64,000 nucleotides of DNA from JAHDWY01 sp964632865 (GTDB taxonomy: Bacteria > Hydrogenedentota > Hydrogenedentia > Hydrogenedentales > SLHB01). Below the pieces are notes generated by a model. The model had not been told where the DNA came from. It worked only from the letters and a program-made list of their open reading frames with translations, and searched no databases. This document shows positions 50,866-59,521 of this stretch, piece by piece. The DNA lies in the NCBI GenBank assembly GCA_964632865.1, contig CAZWDH010000002.1:6454-70453 (forward strand), given 5' to 3'. Every line of letters begins with the position of its first letter. The stretch's first letter is position 1. The translations under genes were made by a program, and so were the position numbers.

Positions 50866-50889
50866 TTTGCTGCGGAGGGATCCTTGCCC

Positions 50890-51423
50890 ATGAAAATGCA
50901 AATTGGACACGGGACCATCGAAGTCGTTCAGGGGGATATTACGAAGGAGTCCGTGGACGCGATCGTGAATGCGGCGAATTCCGGTCTGCGCGGGGGAGGC
51001 GGTGTGGACGGGGCGATCCATCGCGCCGGCGGTCCAGCCATCATGGACGAATGCCGGAAGTTGGGTGGGTGCGACACGGGCGACGCAAAGGTCACGACGG
51101 GAGGTAACTTACCCGCCAAACATGTTATCCATGCGGTGGGTCCCGTGTATCGCGACGGAAAACATGGCGAACCGGAGTTGTTGGCGAGCTGTTACCGGCG
51201 CAGCCTGGAAGTCGCGGCGGAGAACGGAGCGCGTACGGTTGCGTTTCCGGCCATCAGTTGCGGTGTGTATGGCTATCCCATTCCCGAAGCAGCGCGTATT
51301 GCGGTGGATACCGTGTCTGAGTTTCTGAAAGGGCACGATTCCATTGATTCAGTTCGGTTTGTGCTCTTCACAAACGACGTGCTCGACGCGTTCCGGAACG
51401 CATTGGAGTCGATCGCGTCGTGA
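50890..51423 (+). CDS. Macrodomain protein (MacroD-like ADP-ribosyl/O-acetyl-ADP-ribose hydrolase)
   Basis: Macrodomain of 177 residues. It shows the MacroD class signature: VQGDITKESVDAIVNAANSG, GGGGVDGAIHRAGG, the CDTGDAKVTTGGNLPAKHVIHAVGP block and FPAISCGVYGYPI. Such enzymes remove ADP-ribose from acidic residues or deacetylate O-acetyl-ADP-ribose. ATG 50890 is used; TTG 50884 is nearer to GGAGGG and is an alternative adding two residues. Overlaps the following hydrolase gene by 4 bp. Confidence 0.93.
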   Translation: MKMQIGHGTIEVVQGDITKESVDAIVNAANSGLRGGGGVDGAIHRAGGPAIMDECRKLGGCDTGDAKVTTGGNLPAKHVIHAVGPVYRDGKHGEPELLASCYRRSLEVAAENGARTVAFPAISCGVYGYPIPEAARIAVDTVSEFLKGHDSIDSVRFVLFTNDVLDAFRNALESIAS

Positions 51424-52547
51424 ATGGCGTTGGATACCGCCGAGTACTACCGATCTTGCGCATTCTATCTTTCGGCCTGTGTTGTTGGATCGTAGCATTC
51501 GCGGCATCAGCGGATGATCAGGCGGACTTTCCCCCACTTCCCCAGTCCGACGGCCAAGCGACGATACCGGCGCAAGAGTGGCCGCGCCAGCCGGGGCCGC
51601 GCACGGTCGAAGTGTATCTGCACTATCCGGGAGGCGACATTTCCCAGGTCAACGAAGGCACCGGCCTGATGCTGAGCCTGCACAACTGGGGTGGCACGGG
51701 AGCAACGGGTGCGCCGGACCCGGCGACGCTTGCGAATCGCTACAACGTGATTGCCATCAGCGTCGACTACGTGCAGAGCGGCAAGTACGAAGCGGAACTG
51801 GGGGTGCCTTACGACCACGGGTACTTCCAGGCGCTGGACGCCCTGCGGGCACTGTATTTCATGTGGGACGGGTTGGCCCAGGCGGGGATATCGTTCGCGA
51901 AAGGCCGCGTGTATGCCACGGGCGGATCGGGCGGGGGAAATGTGTCTCTCATGGTGAACAAGCTCGCGCCGCGCACCTTCGCGTGCATCATTGATATTTG
52001 CGGGATGCCGAAGTTGAGCAACGACGTCGCCTTCAACTTGGAAGGCGGGAGCCGGCTTTATGCGGGGTACAGTGCCAACCCGGATGATCCGCGGTATCTC
52101 AATGCCGACGCGCAGGCGATTCGATTCGTAGGTCATCCCGAACATTCGCGGACTATGAACGCGTTGGGGAATGGCTGCAAAATTGTCATCGTGCATGGAA
52201 CCACGGACGAGGCGTGCCTCGTATCGGACGCGCGCGAGATGGCGGCGAACATGGCTGACGCGGGGCTGGATGTGGAACCACACTTCATCGAGGAAGCGGA
52301 TCTTGATGGGGAGATTCTAAAGACGACGGGGCATAGTCTTGGCGATCGGACTGAGATCGTGGAGAAGTTCGCGGGGGATTACCTGGCGCCCGATGGACCG
52401 AATGCGCTGGAGCGCGGGACGCCGTCGGATTTTGAGTCGCGGGATGAGAAGGTGCGGTACGAGACGGCGAACGGCGCGTTCGTCATTTCGTACGCGGCCG
52501 GATATCCGGTGGGCCGGTTCGAGCGACGGGCGACGGACGATGAGTAG
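51420..52547 (+). CDS. Secreted alpha/beta hydrolase (DUF2920/PHB-depolymerase-like)
   Basis: Exported hydrolase of 375 residues with a hydrophobic leader (ILSFGLCCWIVAFAASA). Fold landmarks: VEVYLHYPGGD, GLMLSLHNWGGTGATG, YNVIAISVDYVQSG, the nucleophile elbow YATGGSGGGNVSL, and late TTDEACLVSDA and KTTGHSLGDR, which offer Asp and His of a triad. The family is not certain; DUF2920 or prolyl-oligopeptidase/PHB-depolymerase-like proteins are closest by pattern. GTG start in the stop of the macrodomain gene. Confidence 0.75.
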   Translation: MNGVGYRRVLPILRILSFGLCCWIVAFAASADDQADFPPLPQSDGQATIPAQEWPRQPGPRTVEVYLHYPGGDISQVNEGTGLMLSLHNWGGTGATGAPDPATLANRYNVIAISVDYVQSGKYEAELGVPYDHGYFQALDALRALYFMWDGLAQAGISFAKGRVYATGGSGGGNVSLMVNKLAPRTFACIIDICGMPKLSNDVAFNLEGGSRLYAGYSANPDDPRYLNADAQAIRFVGHPEHSRTMNALGNGCKIVIVHGTTDEACLVSDAREMAANMADAGLDVEPHFIEEADLDGEILKTTGHSLGDRTEIVEKFAGDYLAPDGPNALERGTPSDFESRDEKVRYETANGAFVISYAAGYPVGRFERRATDDE

Positions 52548-52614
52548 GCTCGCGCCAGAATGAAGATGGGTCTCCGACGGCTCGCAGCGATTACAGTGCT
52601 CTGAAGATGCGCAA

Positions 52615-53487
52615 TTAGGAGAAGACTTGCCGCAGGTACTTTTCGTCGGCGGTGTAGCTTTCCATGAGGCCGAGGGGTTGGGCGCCTTCGATCTGAATCC
52701 AGCCGCTGTAACCGATGTCGTCCATGGCTTTCCGGACTTCAACAAAATCGACCTTGCCCTGCCCGAAGATGTGTTCGTAGTCCTTCGCGTGGAACTCGCA
52801 GATGTGTTCCGTGCCGAGATCGCGAATCTCCTGGTAGATGTCGTAGCCGCGAAGGTGGCTGTTGCCCACGTCATAGTACACCTTGACGTTTGGCGAACCG
52901 ACGCGCTCGATGATCTCGAGGTGCTGAGGTCCGCTCAACCAGGATTCGATGGCAAGGTAGACGCCCGCTTCTTCGGCCTTGGGCGCGACCCGTTTCAGGC
53001 GTTCAACCACGGTATCGACGCCTTGCGGATCGTCGCGGAGGTCGCCTTCGCTGAAGAAGGCGAGCAACACGACGTTTACCCCTAACGCCGTGCACACGTC
53101 GATACTGTCTCGAACCCACACCTCGGCGCGGGGATCGCTTTTGTAAGGGATTCGATTGAGTTCGCCGATGGCTAACGATGCGATCTCAACGCCCCCTTGC
53201 GATGCGGCGTCGAGGAACTGCTGCTGGATCTCCGGACGGCGCAAGTGCATGTCGTTGGCCTCGGTGCCGAGGCTGACCTGCACGCCGTCGAGACCCAGCT
53301 CCTTCGCAACGGTAAAGGCGCCGACGTCACTCTGCTTGCCCAGTGACCAGTCGCAAGCGCCAATGCGAAATCGCGGCGCAGTCTCCTGCGCCTTGATGAC
53401 GGAAGGGAGAAACGTAATCGCCCCTGCCGCTGCGGTCATACGACGGAGCATCGTCCTGCGGGTTATACGGTGACCACGGTACTTCAT
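52615..53487 (-). CDS. Tat-exported sugar phosphate isomerase/epimerase-like TIM barrel
   Basis: AP-endonuclease-2-superfamily TIM barrel of 290 residues with a Tat leader (HRITRRTMLRRMTAAAGAIT). Metal-site candidates are the Glu of YLAIESWL, the Asp and His of YYDVGNSHLRG, His in CEFHAKDYEH and the final Glu of IQIEGAQPLG, the usual xylose-isomerase-like set. Strong AAGGAGG precedes ATG 53487, so the longer open frame to 53613 is not used. Periplasmic members of this group are frequent in planctomycete-like genomes; substrate unknown. Last gene of a minus-strand run. Confidence 0.88.
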   Translation of the reverse strand: MKYRGHRITRRTMLRRMTAAAGAITFLPSVIKAQETAPRFRIGACDWSLGKQSDVGAFTVAKELGLDGVQVSLGTEANDMHLRRPEIQQQFLDAASQGGVEIASLAIGELNRIPYKSDPRAEVWVRDSIDVCTALGVNVVLLAFFSEGDLRDDPQGVDTVVERLKRVAPKAEEAGVYLAIESWLSGPQHLEIIERVGSPNVKVYYDVGNSHLRGYDIYQEIRDLGTEHICEFHAKDYEHIFGQGKVDFVEVRKAMDDIGYSGWIQIEGAQPLGLMESYTADEKYLRQVFS

Positions 53488-53510
53488 GCCGGCCTCCTTC
53501 GATGCTACGA

Positions 53511-54431
53511 CTACTCGAACAACGAGTTCAGGGTCGCGTGCGAGCGTGTTGCGGGGAACCGTTCGCCGAACTTCACGAACTCCACATGCCCGTCGAAGTA
53601 GAGCGTATTGCATCCCCCGGGAATGTGATTGTACCCGATCCCGCCGCTGGGATTCGTGCTGATCTTATCCCACATGATCGCCAACTCGCTTTGGGCCACC
53701 GCGGACCCGGCCGGGTTGTTGATGTCGGTGACCATGAATCGTTCCACGCCTTCCTTCAGCCGGTTGATCGTATCGCCCGCGCCGTTGCCGTAACCCAAGC
53801 CGCCGAATCCGTACGCCGCCAGATCAACCGGCTCATCGGTCACGTCGTCATCGGCGGGATCCATGTTAAAGAGAACACTGCCGAACATGAGCGATAGCCC
53901 GACCATCTGCGCGGGACCGGGAAAGGGCGCGGCGACCGTCGGATCGGATTCGTCGACGCGATCGAGGACATAACCGAGATAGTTGTAGCTTTGGTCGGCA
54001 TAGGTGACTTCGTGCTCGTGCGCGCAGGTGCCGCTGCCGTCGTCGGCCACGATGAGGAGGGGATTGTCCGACCCGAGATCGCCGTCGGAAGGACAGAGCA
54101 GCACGTTCAGGTCGGTGAGGTACTCGGGATACACGGCCGGGATGCGGGGACCGAACGCGGTGTCGTCGTGGAACGAATCCGGATCGCATCCGGTCGCGTT
54201 GGCCGCGGCACCGAAGGCCTGATCGCCGTGTACGCGCGGCAAAGTCTCGCCAGTGCTTTCGTTGCCGTACATCTTGAACACGACACCCATCTGCTTCAGG
54301 TTGTTCTGGCAGGAGGCCCGCCGCGCCGCTTCGCGCGCCCGCGCCAGGGCGGGCAGCAGAATGGCGGCAAGGATGCCGATGATGGCAATAACAACCAGCA
54401 GTTCAATCAACGTAAATCCACGTTTGCGCAT
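53511..54431 (-). CDS. DUF1559 type II secretion-like pseudopilin
   Basis: Protein of 306 residues with a class III prepilin leader: M-R-K-R-G then FTLIELLVVIAIIGILAAIL, cleaved and methylated before Phe6. The rest is the DUF1559 (SBP_bac_10-like) domain with LARAREAARRASCQNNLKQMG and a C-terminal H-x9-D-G block (HIPGGCNTLYFDGHVEFV), its standard ending. Planctomycete-type genomes hold many copies; they are thought to be surface or periplasmic fibres of unknown role. It follows the amidohydrolase by 12 bp. Confidence 0.93.
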   Translation of the reverse strand: MRKRGFTLIELLVVIAIIGILAAILLPALARAREAARRASCQNNLKQMGVVFKMYGNESTGETLPRVHGDQAFGAAANATGCDPDSFHDDTAFGPRIPAVYPEYLTDLNVLLCPSDGDLGSDNPLLIVADDGSGTCAHEHEVTYADQSYNYLGYVLDRVDESDPTVAAPFPGPAQMVGLSLMFGSVLFNMDPADDDVTDEPVDLAAYGFGGLGYGNGAGDTINRLKEGVERFMVTDINNPAGSAVAQSELAIMWDKISTNPSGGIGYNHIPGGCNTLYFDGHVEFVKFGERFPATRSHATLNSLFE

Positions 54432-54443
54432 GATACTTCCTCG

Positions 54444-55292
54444 CTATTGCAGTCCCAGCAACGCGCGGGCGTTGTCGCGGAACACTTTTGCCTTCACATC
54501 CTCGGGCAAATCCATCTCACCATACAGACTGAATTGAACGACCTTCTGCCCCGGCGCGAGGTAGTCGGTTCCAAACAGGAGCCGGTCCGCGCGCCGAATC
54601 ACGAATTCTTTGCCAAACGCCATGTCGCGCATGATCGCGTTGGCGCCACTGCCTGCGGACAGATCCGCGTAGATGTTCGGGAACCGATCCATGAGCGCGT
54701 CCATAGCGCCGCCGGGCGTGACGGGCCGGTTCGGGTAGCTGCCCATGTCCTCTTGCGTGCAATCGCCGGAGATGGCGGCCCACCACCCGTTGGCGTGACC
54801 GATGAAGACGCCCTCGGGGACTTGCTCCAGGACTTTCGTGAGTCCGGGCAGGCCCGGTTGGTCCATGTTGCGTTGGTTGTCCATATGGAACAGCACGGGG
54901 AGCTTGGCCTCCGCGCAGGCCGCATAGATCTCCAGATTGCGGGGGTCGTCCATGGCGACTCCGCATTTGTGCTCGCCGAATCCCTTCGCGCCCGCTTCCT
55001 TGTACCGAAGCAGCAGATCGAGTTTGGCCTGGTATCCGCTCAGGTTGAGCGTGCGCGGGTCGATGGAACAAAAGGGAATCAACCGGTCGCGATACGGTTC
55101 CGTTTGAGACAACACATAGTCGGGCGTCAACACGTGATCCCACGACTCGGGCGAAATCAACGGCAGCACGGCGGCTTGCGCCACGTTCCGGCTGTCCATC
55201 CAACGCAGCAGCCCTTCGGGATCAAGGGGCGGACGGTTCCCCCATTTCTGACCGAGGTGGGTGTGTATGTCGAAGAAGGGGCCCGAGGCCAT
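54444..55292 (-). CDS. Amidohydrolase (TIM-barrel metal hydrolase), leader split off by a stop
   Basis: Amidohydrolase_2-type protein of 282 residues. It begins ASGPFFDIHTHLG with the metal-binding H-x-H, and shows GFGEHKCGVAMDDP, PVLFHMDN (His), VFIGHANGWW (His) and LLFGTDYLAPG (Asp), the complete ligand set. The same frame continues upstream through a single TAA (55305-55307) into a perfect Tat leader (55421-55308). As written, translation from ATG 55292 gives a protein lacking any export signal. The ATG has no good ribosome site. Downstream gene is the pseudopilin. Confidence 0.85.
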   Translation of the reverse strand: MASGPFFDIHTHLGQKWGNRPPLDPEGLLRWMDSRNVAQAAVLPLISPESWDHVLTPDYVLSQTEPYRDRLIPFCSIDPRTLNLSGYQAKLDLLLRYKEAGAKGFGEHKCGVAMDDPRNLEIYAACAEAKLPVLFHMDNQRNMDQPGLPGLTKVLEQVPEGVFIGHANGWWAAISGDCTQEDMGSYPNRPVTPGGAMDALMDRFPNIYADLSAGSGANAIMRDMAFGKEFVIRRADRLLFGTDYLAPGQKVVQFSLYGEMDLPEDVKAKVFRDNARALLGLQ

Positions 55293-55304
55293 CGCGGCCG
55301 TTTC

Positions 55305-55421
55305 TTAGGGGTCATACCCGCGCGCGGTCAAACCGATTGCCATGGCGGCGGTCGCGCCGAGGAAGGTGCGCCGCGAGAGCATGTCAGATCGTTTGATCCG
55401 GTCATCTTTACTGCGTTCCAT
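55305..55421 (-). pseudogene. Orphan Tat leader, same frame as the amidohydrolase
   Basis: A 38-codon frame: short charged start, LSRRTFLGATAAMAIGLTA (twin arginine, hydrophobic core) and then RGYDP and TAA. Seventeen bases later the next Met in the same frame begins the amidohydrolase. If the TAA were a sense codon the two would form one Tat-exported amidohydrolase. So this is probably the 5' part of a broken gene; a sequencing error or stop read-through are the alternatives. Confidence 0.7.
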
Positions 55422-55465
55422 GATCGTCCTTTCCATGCACTACACAACACGCCGGGTTGAGAACG

Positions 55466-55491
55466 GCGAGGGCGAGCCCTCGCACTCCATA
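55466..55491. repeat. REP-like palindrome sharing an end with the 46479 element
   Basis: An 8-bp perfect stem (55466-55473 and 55476-55483, 2-nt loop) followed by CGCACTCCATA (55481-55491). The same 11 bases, on the other strand, form the junction at the left end of the element at 46479. It sits 5 bp past the stop of the DUF4253 gene. Confidence 0.5.
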
Positions 55492-55495
55492 CGGA

Positions 55496-56221
55496 CTAAT
55501 CCCACCAGAAGTAGAGTTTGCCTTTGGCCAGTTCGTCGGCCAAGGCTTCGACCGTGCCGGTTCCTTGATCGACAATGTCCGGGCAGAACTCGTACATGCG
55601 CTTGGCCAGCGCGGGCGCGTTATCCGGCGGCGTCACGAAGTACCCTTCCAGAAAATCCAGCCCGGCGCCGGTCAGGGTAAAGGGATTCTGCTCTTCCATA
55701 CCGCGCAGCCAGGCGATGACTTCTGCGTTGTCCACGTCGAAATTGACGCCGTCCGTGCCGACGGCCTGGATGACTTCATACGGATCCGTCGTCGGCAGCA
55801 GTGCAATTATGTCGGGTTGACCGCTGATACCGAAACGGCAGTCGATTCGAAACAGGAACGCTCCGTGCTTCAAGGCCGCCTGGTGCCACGCCAACAAGTT
55901 CCCCTCGGCGCTCTCGTACGACGCGGTCGCTTGATACGCGCCGCCTATCGCTTCCATCGGAGCAAATCGAAGTCCCAGTTCGTTCGACAATTGGCCCAGC
56001 GCACTCTGAAACTCCGGTTTGCCGCTCCGCTCGGAAAAGTCGATGGGAGAAGCCGGTGCAACATAGATCTCCGCGACCTGGGCCACCGGTGCAACCGCTT
56101 CAGCGGATTCTTCAGGCGCCTTGGCGGACCAGCATGCGGAGACCAGCACCGTGAGTACAGTGCCCGCAACGGGAGGGAAAACTTTTCCCATCCCGGACTT
56201 CTGCGTGCGGTCTCGGCCCAT
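55496..56221 (-). CDS. DUF4253 domain lipoprotein
   Basis: Protein of 241 residues with a signal sequence and lipobox-like VLTVLVSAC (Cys30). The C-terminal DUF4253-like part has GNLLAWHQAALKHGAFLFRI, DIIALLPTTDPYEVIQAVGTDG, and ends EFCPDIVDQGTGTVEAL ... LYFWWD, the recognisable finish of that family. Function of DUF4253 is unknown. It lies 19 bp downstream of the cytochrome/HEAT gene, in the same transcript. Confidence 0.75.
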   Translation of the reverse strand: MGRDRTQKSGMGKVFPPVAGTVLTVLVSACWSAKAPEESAEAVAPVAQVAEIYVAPASPIDFSERSGKPEFQSALGQLSNELGLRFAPMEAIGGAYQATASYESAEGNLLAWHQAALKHGAFLFRIDCRFGISGQPDIIALLPTTDPYEVIQAVGTDGVNFDVDNAEVIAWLRGMEEQNPFTLTGAGLDFLEGYFVTPPDNAPALAKRMYEFCPDIVDQGTGTVEALADELAKGKLYFWWD

Positions 56222-56240
56222 TCCAACCTCCCTCGTGGAG

Positions 56241-59200
56241 TTACTCCAACGAAGTCAGATACGCAATCAAGCTTGCGAGGTCTTCTTTGCTGATGGTCTG
56301 CTCCCAGCCTTCAGGCATGATGGACAGATTATCGCTCTTGATGTCATCGATATTCACGCGGAGCACGGTGTCGGCCTCGCCGTTGGCGCGCTTGAGCGTG
56401 ATGCTCGTCGCGGTTTCCGACGCGATGATGCCGCTGTGGGACTCCCAGTCACTGGTTTCGATCGTGTAGTTCACGTATTGGGGATTCACCTCGCGATTCG
56501 GATCGAGGACGTTCACAAGAATCTTGTCGGGACCGGCCTGGGCCACAGTCGAAAGGTCGGGACCGACCTCAAAGCCCACGCCCTGCACCTTGTGGCACTT
56601 GCTGCAGTTTTCGGTAAACACAGCCTTACCGCGCTCGGGATCGCCCTTCATGGCGAGCACGTCCTGGTACGCGTCCACGACTTCCTGGCGCGAGCCGAGA
56701 TTGTAATCGGCCAGCACGCGCTCCGCCTGGGCGCGGATATCCGCGTTGTCGTACGCGAGGAGGGAACGCACCCGCAGCGAATCGAGGTTCGTCGCGCGGA
56801 AGTCGCCTTCGCCGATGGCGTCCAGCAACTTGACCAGCCAGGGTTCCCGTGAAAACAGGGCTTCGATGGCTTGGGCGCGCAACGGTGGCGTCATGCCCGG
56901 CCAGGCTTCGAGGATGGCCGACGCGATTTCCAGGTTGTCGAACTTGCGCAAGGTGCCCAAGGCCGCACGTTGCACTTCCACCGGCTGACGTTGATCCAAC
57001 ATCGAAAAAAGGATCTCGTGGGTCTTGTCGTAGCTATCGAATCCGAGGGTCTGGATCGCGTCGACGCGGTTCGCAATTTCTTCGTCCGTGTTGCCCGCAA
57101 CTTGATGAGCCGATTCCAGCATCTGGGCCAGCAAGGCTTCCGCCCGCTCGCTCGACGCGAGCACGCCTTGCGCTTCGCCGCCTTTGCCGGCCTGCTTCAT
57201 CCCCTGAATGAGCCCGCGCACGGCGTTCTGCGCCAGCGCATCTTCCTCCGATGGAAGCGCGTCAATTCGTTCGAGGGCAACGGTCACGTCAGAATCGAGA
57301 CCCGTCGCGCCGACCTGCAACGCAAGATCTTCCAGAAACCCGCGACCCTCGTCGGACTTGCGGTAGTCCACGTCCTCGGCCAACGCAGCAAAGATCTCAC
57401 CGGACCCGTAAACAGACGAACTCAACAGCGCGAGTCGGAACCATTGGTCGTCGCTGTGCGCTTTGGCAATATCCACCAAAGCCCCATTGCGATCCTCACC
57501 CTGGCATTCGCCCAGCGAGAATGCGACCTGATACTGCACGCGTAGCTCCGGGTCATCCGCCAACGCGATGACCTTGCTGCGAAGCGCCTCGTTGTTCTCC
57601 CGAAGAAACGGCTCGGACAACCGGACGGCGTGTTCGCGGACGTGGTGATCGTTGTCCTTCAAAGCCATCGAAATCGTATCGGCATCGAGTTCGCCCATGC
57701 CGTCCAGCGCGTACAAGGCCTGAATGCGCCCCTCGGGGCGTGTCGCGTTGGACACGAGGTCGCGAATGTCGGACGCCACGGCAGTGTCCTGGCGCTCATA
57801 AAGCAACCGGGCTGCCGTTTCGCGGTGCCAAGCGTTTGGATGATCGAGCAGCGTGACAAGCCCAGAGGATGGCGCGGGGCCGAGATTGGGAATCGCGGGT
57901 TGGGAGAACTCCTCGGGAACGATGCGGTAGATGCGCCCGCGGTCGCGCCCACTGGTCAGGTCGAGGTGTTTCTTGATCACCGGAGGCAGGCTGTCGGGAT
58001 GTTCGATGATCTCCCGGTACATATCGGCCACATACAATGCGCCGTCAGGTCCGTTCGCAAACTGGACCGGGCGGAACCAGATGTCGGACGAGGCGATGAA
58101 CTCGACCTTCTCCTCGCCTTCCGCGCGCTGGGCGGAGAGTTCGACGCCTTTTGGCGAAATCACTTTCCGATGGATGAGGTTGCTTCCCACATCGGCGATA
58201 AACGCGTTGCCGCGGTACTCCTCCGGCCACGCGTCGCCCCGATAGATGGTCACGCCCGTCGCGCTGGTAAAGTAGCCGGAAGCCGTGCCTCCGCCTTCCA
58301 CGGGACCGGGCACGAGCCCTTTCACGCGCAAGCGCGTGCGCACAATTCGCCACGGTTCGACGGGACTGATCCGAAACACGTCGGCGGAGGGACCGTCCAC
58401 CGCGATGCTGATACGGGGACCCGGCGCGGCGAGATAGGGATTGCGATCGATGTAGCGGTCTTCGAACATGACAAGCTGAATGTGGTCGCTGTTCGAGCAG
58501 ACGAATTTGCGGCCCCAGTCGTTGAAACTCATGCCGTGCTGCGCGCCACCGCTTTCGGGTCGAAGATCGCGCGTCACGGGATCAAAACTGAAATCGCGTC
58601 CTCGCAGCGAAATTGGCAGACGCGCGAGATCGTCCGCGGGCCGGACCTCCGCTCCGGAACTGCTCGTCGCGCCGTGAATGCGCGAGTCGAGGCCCCAGAG
58701 GAAGGTATTCATGAGGCCTTGCACGTTCGTGAGATTGAACCCCGTGTAGACGACCTCCTTGATATCGGCCTGCCCGTCGCCGTCCGTGTCTTTGCAGTAG
58801 AGGATGTCCGGCGCAACGCCCACGAAGACACCGCCGTCGTAACACGCGACGGCCGTCGGCCAGGCGAGCCCGCCCACGTAGGTGGAGGCCTTGTCGTAGA
58901 TGCCGTCGCCGTCGACGTCTTCCAGCATGCGGATCTCGCCGATGTTCTCGTCGCGCTCTTCGGAGTAGCCGCGCATCTCCACCACGAACAGACGGCCCTG
59001 TTCGTCGAAAGCCATTGCGATAGGGTCGCGCACGAGCGGTTCGGAGGCGACCAGTTCGATGCGGAACCCCGGTTTGATCTGGAACGTCGGCATGACGTCG
59101 GCCGGTTCGGTCGGAGGTATTCGGGGGAGTTCAGCGCTGTAGTCGCGATCCACGCTGTCTTCGTCGAGGGCGTTGTCTTGCGCGAGTGCGAAGAATGGAA

Positions 59201-59270
59201 CTGTGCAGAACGCGGTGGCGAGCGCCGCCGAGTATAGACGACGGTATATCAATCGCATAGAATGAGTCAC
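56241..59270 (-). CDS. PVC-type CxxCH propeller/HEAT cytochrome protein
   Basis: Secreted protein of 1009 residues. After a signal peptide comes a six-bladed, glucose-dehydrogenase-like propeller with calcium-type DxDxDG loops (EDVDGDGIYDK, KDTDGDGQADI) and PESGGAQHGMSFNDWGRKFV. A HEAT-repeat region (about 500-860) and a C-terminal mono-haem domain with ENCSKCHKVQGVGFEVGPDL (C-S-K-C-H) follow, with Met in SIMPEGW as possible distal ligand. These are common in planctomycete-type genomes and taken to be periplasmic dehydrogenase-like electron donors; substrate unknown. First gene of a minus-strand run that continues to 52615. Confidence 0.93.
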   Translation of the reverse strand: MTHSMRLIYRRLYSAALATAFCTVPFFALAQDNALDEDSVDRDYSAELPRIPPTEPADVMPTFQIKPGFRIELVASEPLVRDPIAMAFDEQGRLFVVEMRGYSEERDENIGEIRMLEDVDGDGIYDKASTYVGGLAWPTAVACYDGGVFVGVAPDILYCKDTDGDGQADIKEVVYTGFNLTNVQGLMNTFLWGLDSRIHGATSSSGAEVRPADDLARLPISLRGRDFSFDPVTRDLRPESGGAQHGMSFNDWGRKFVCSNSDHIQLVMFEDRYIDRNPYLAAPGPRISIAVDGPSADVFRISPVEPWRIVRTRLRVKGLVPGPVEGGGTASGYFTSATGVTIYRGDAWPEEYRGNAFIADVGSNLIHRKVISPKGVELSAQRAEGEEKVEFIASSDIWFRPVQFANGPDGALYVADMYREIIEHPDSLPPVIKKHLDLTSGRDRGRIYRIVPEEFSQPAIPNLGPAPSSGLVTLLDHPNAWHRETAARLLYERQDTAVASDIRDLVSNATRPEGRIQALYALDGMGELDADTISMALKDNDHHVREHAVRLSEPFLRENNEALRSKVIALADDPELRVQYQVAFSLGECQGEDRNGALVDIAKAHSDDQWFRLALLSSSVYGSGEIFAALAEDVDYRKSDEGRGFLEDLALQVGATGLDSDVTVALERIDALPSEEDALAQNAVRGLIQGMKQAGKGGEAQGVLASSERAEALLAQMLESAHQVAGNTDEEIANRVDAIQTLGFDSYDKTHEILFSMLDQRQPVEVQRAALGTLRKFDNLEIASAILEAWPGMTPPLRAQAIEALFSREPWLVKLLDAIGEGDFRATNLDSLRVRSLLAYDNADIRAQAERVLADYNLGSRQEVVDAYQDVLAMKGDPERGKAVFTENCSKCHKVQGVGFEVGPDLSTVAQAGPDKILVNVLDPNREVNPQYVNYTIETSDWESHSGIIASETATSITLKRANGEADTVLRVNIDDIKSDNLSIMPEGWEQTISKEDLASLIAYLTSLE

Positions 59271-59345
59271 ACCTTTGTCTCGTTTGTGAATGCGGCGTGT
59301 GCCGCGGCCGACCAGTTGCCTCGTGCAGCGCGAGACATAGCGGGG

Positions 59346-59374
59346 AGCCTACCACGTACGGGGATCGCGTGCAA
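59346..59374 (-). promoter_or_regulatory. Promoter of the cytochrome/HEAT gene run
   Basis: Minus strand: TTGCAC (59374-59369), 17-bp spacer, TAGGCT (59351-59346), 75 bp before the ATG at 59270. Confidence 0.45.
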
Positions 59375-59430
59375 GGCGGGGTGCTGTAGAAGAGGGGAAG
59401 TTTAATCAATCGCCCGCGCTCAGCCGATCC

Positions 59431-59459
59431 TTGTATCCAACGGCCCACATCGCTAGAAT
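59431..59459 (+). promoter_or_regulatory. Promoter of the TauE-type gene
   Basis: TTGTAT (59431-59436), 17-bp spacer, TAGAAT (59454-59459), 62 bp before the ATG at 59522. Confidence 0.55.
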
Positions 59460-59521
59460 CGCGCGCCTCAGGTTGCACCGCCGAAATCTGGAGGCGGGCT
59501 ATAAGGAAACACGCGCGTCCC

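Noticed and set aside
57630..59237. Plus-strand open frame of 535 codons opposite the cytochrome/HEAT gene
   Set aside because: Antisense shadow of a clear gene; composition rich in His, Arg and Val with no fold pattern. Same holds for 36550-38097 opposite the glutamine-synthetase-like gene and 41071-42063 opposite coxA.
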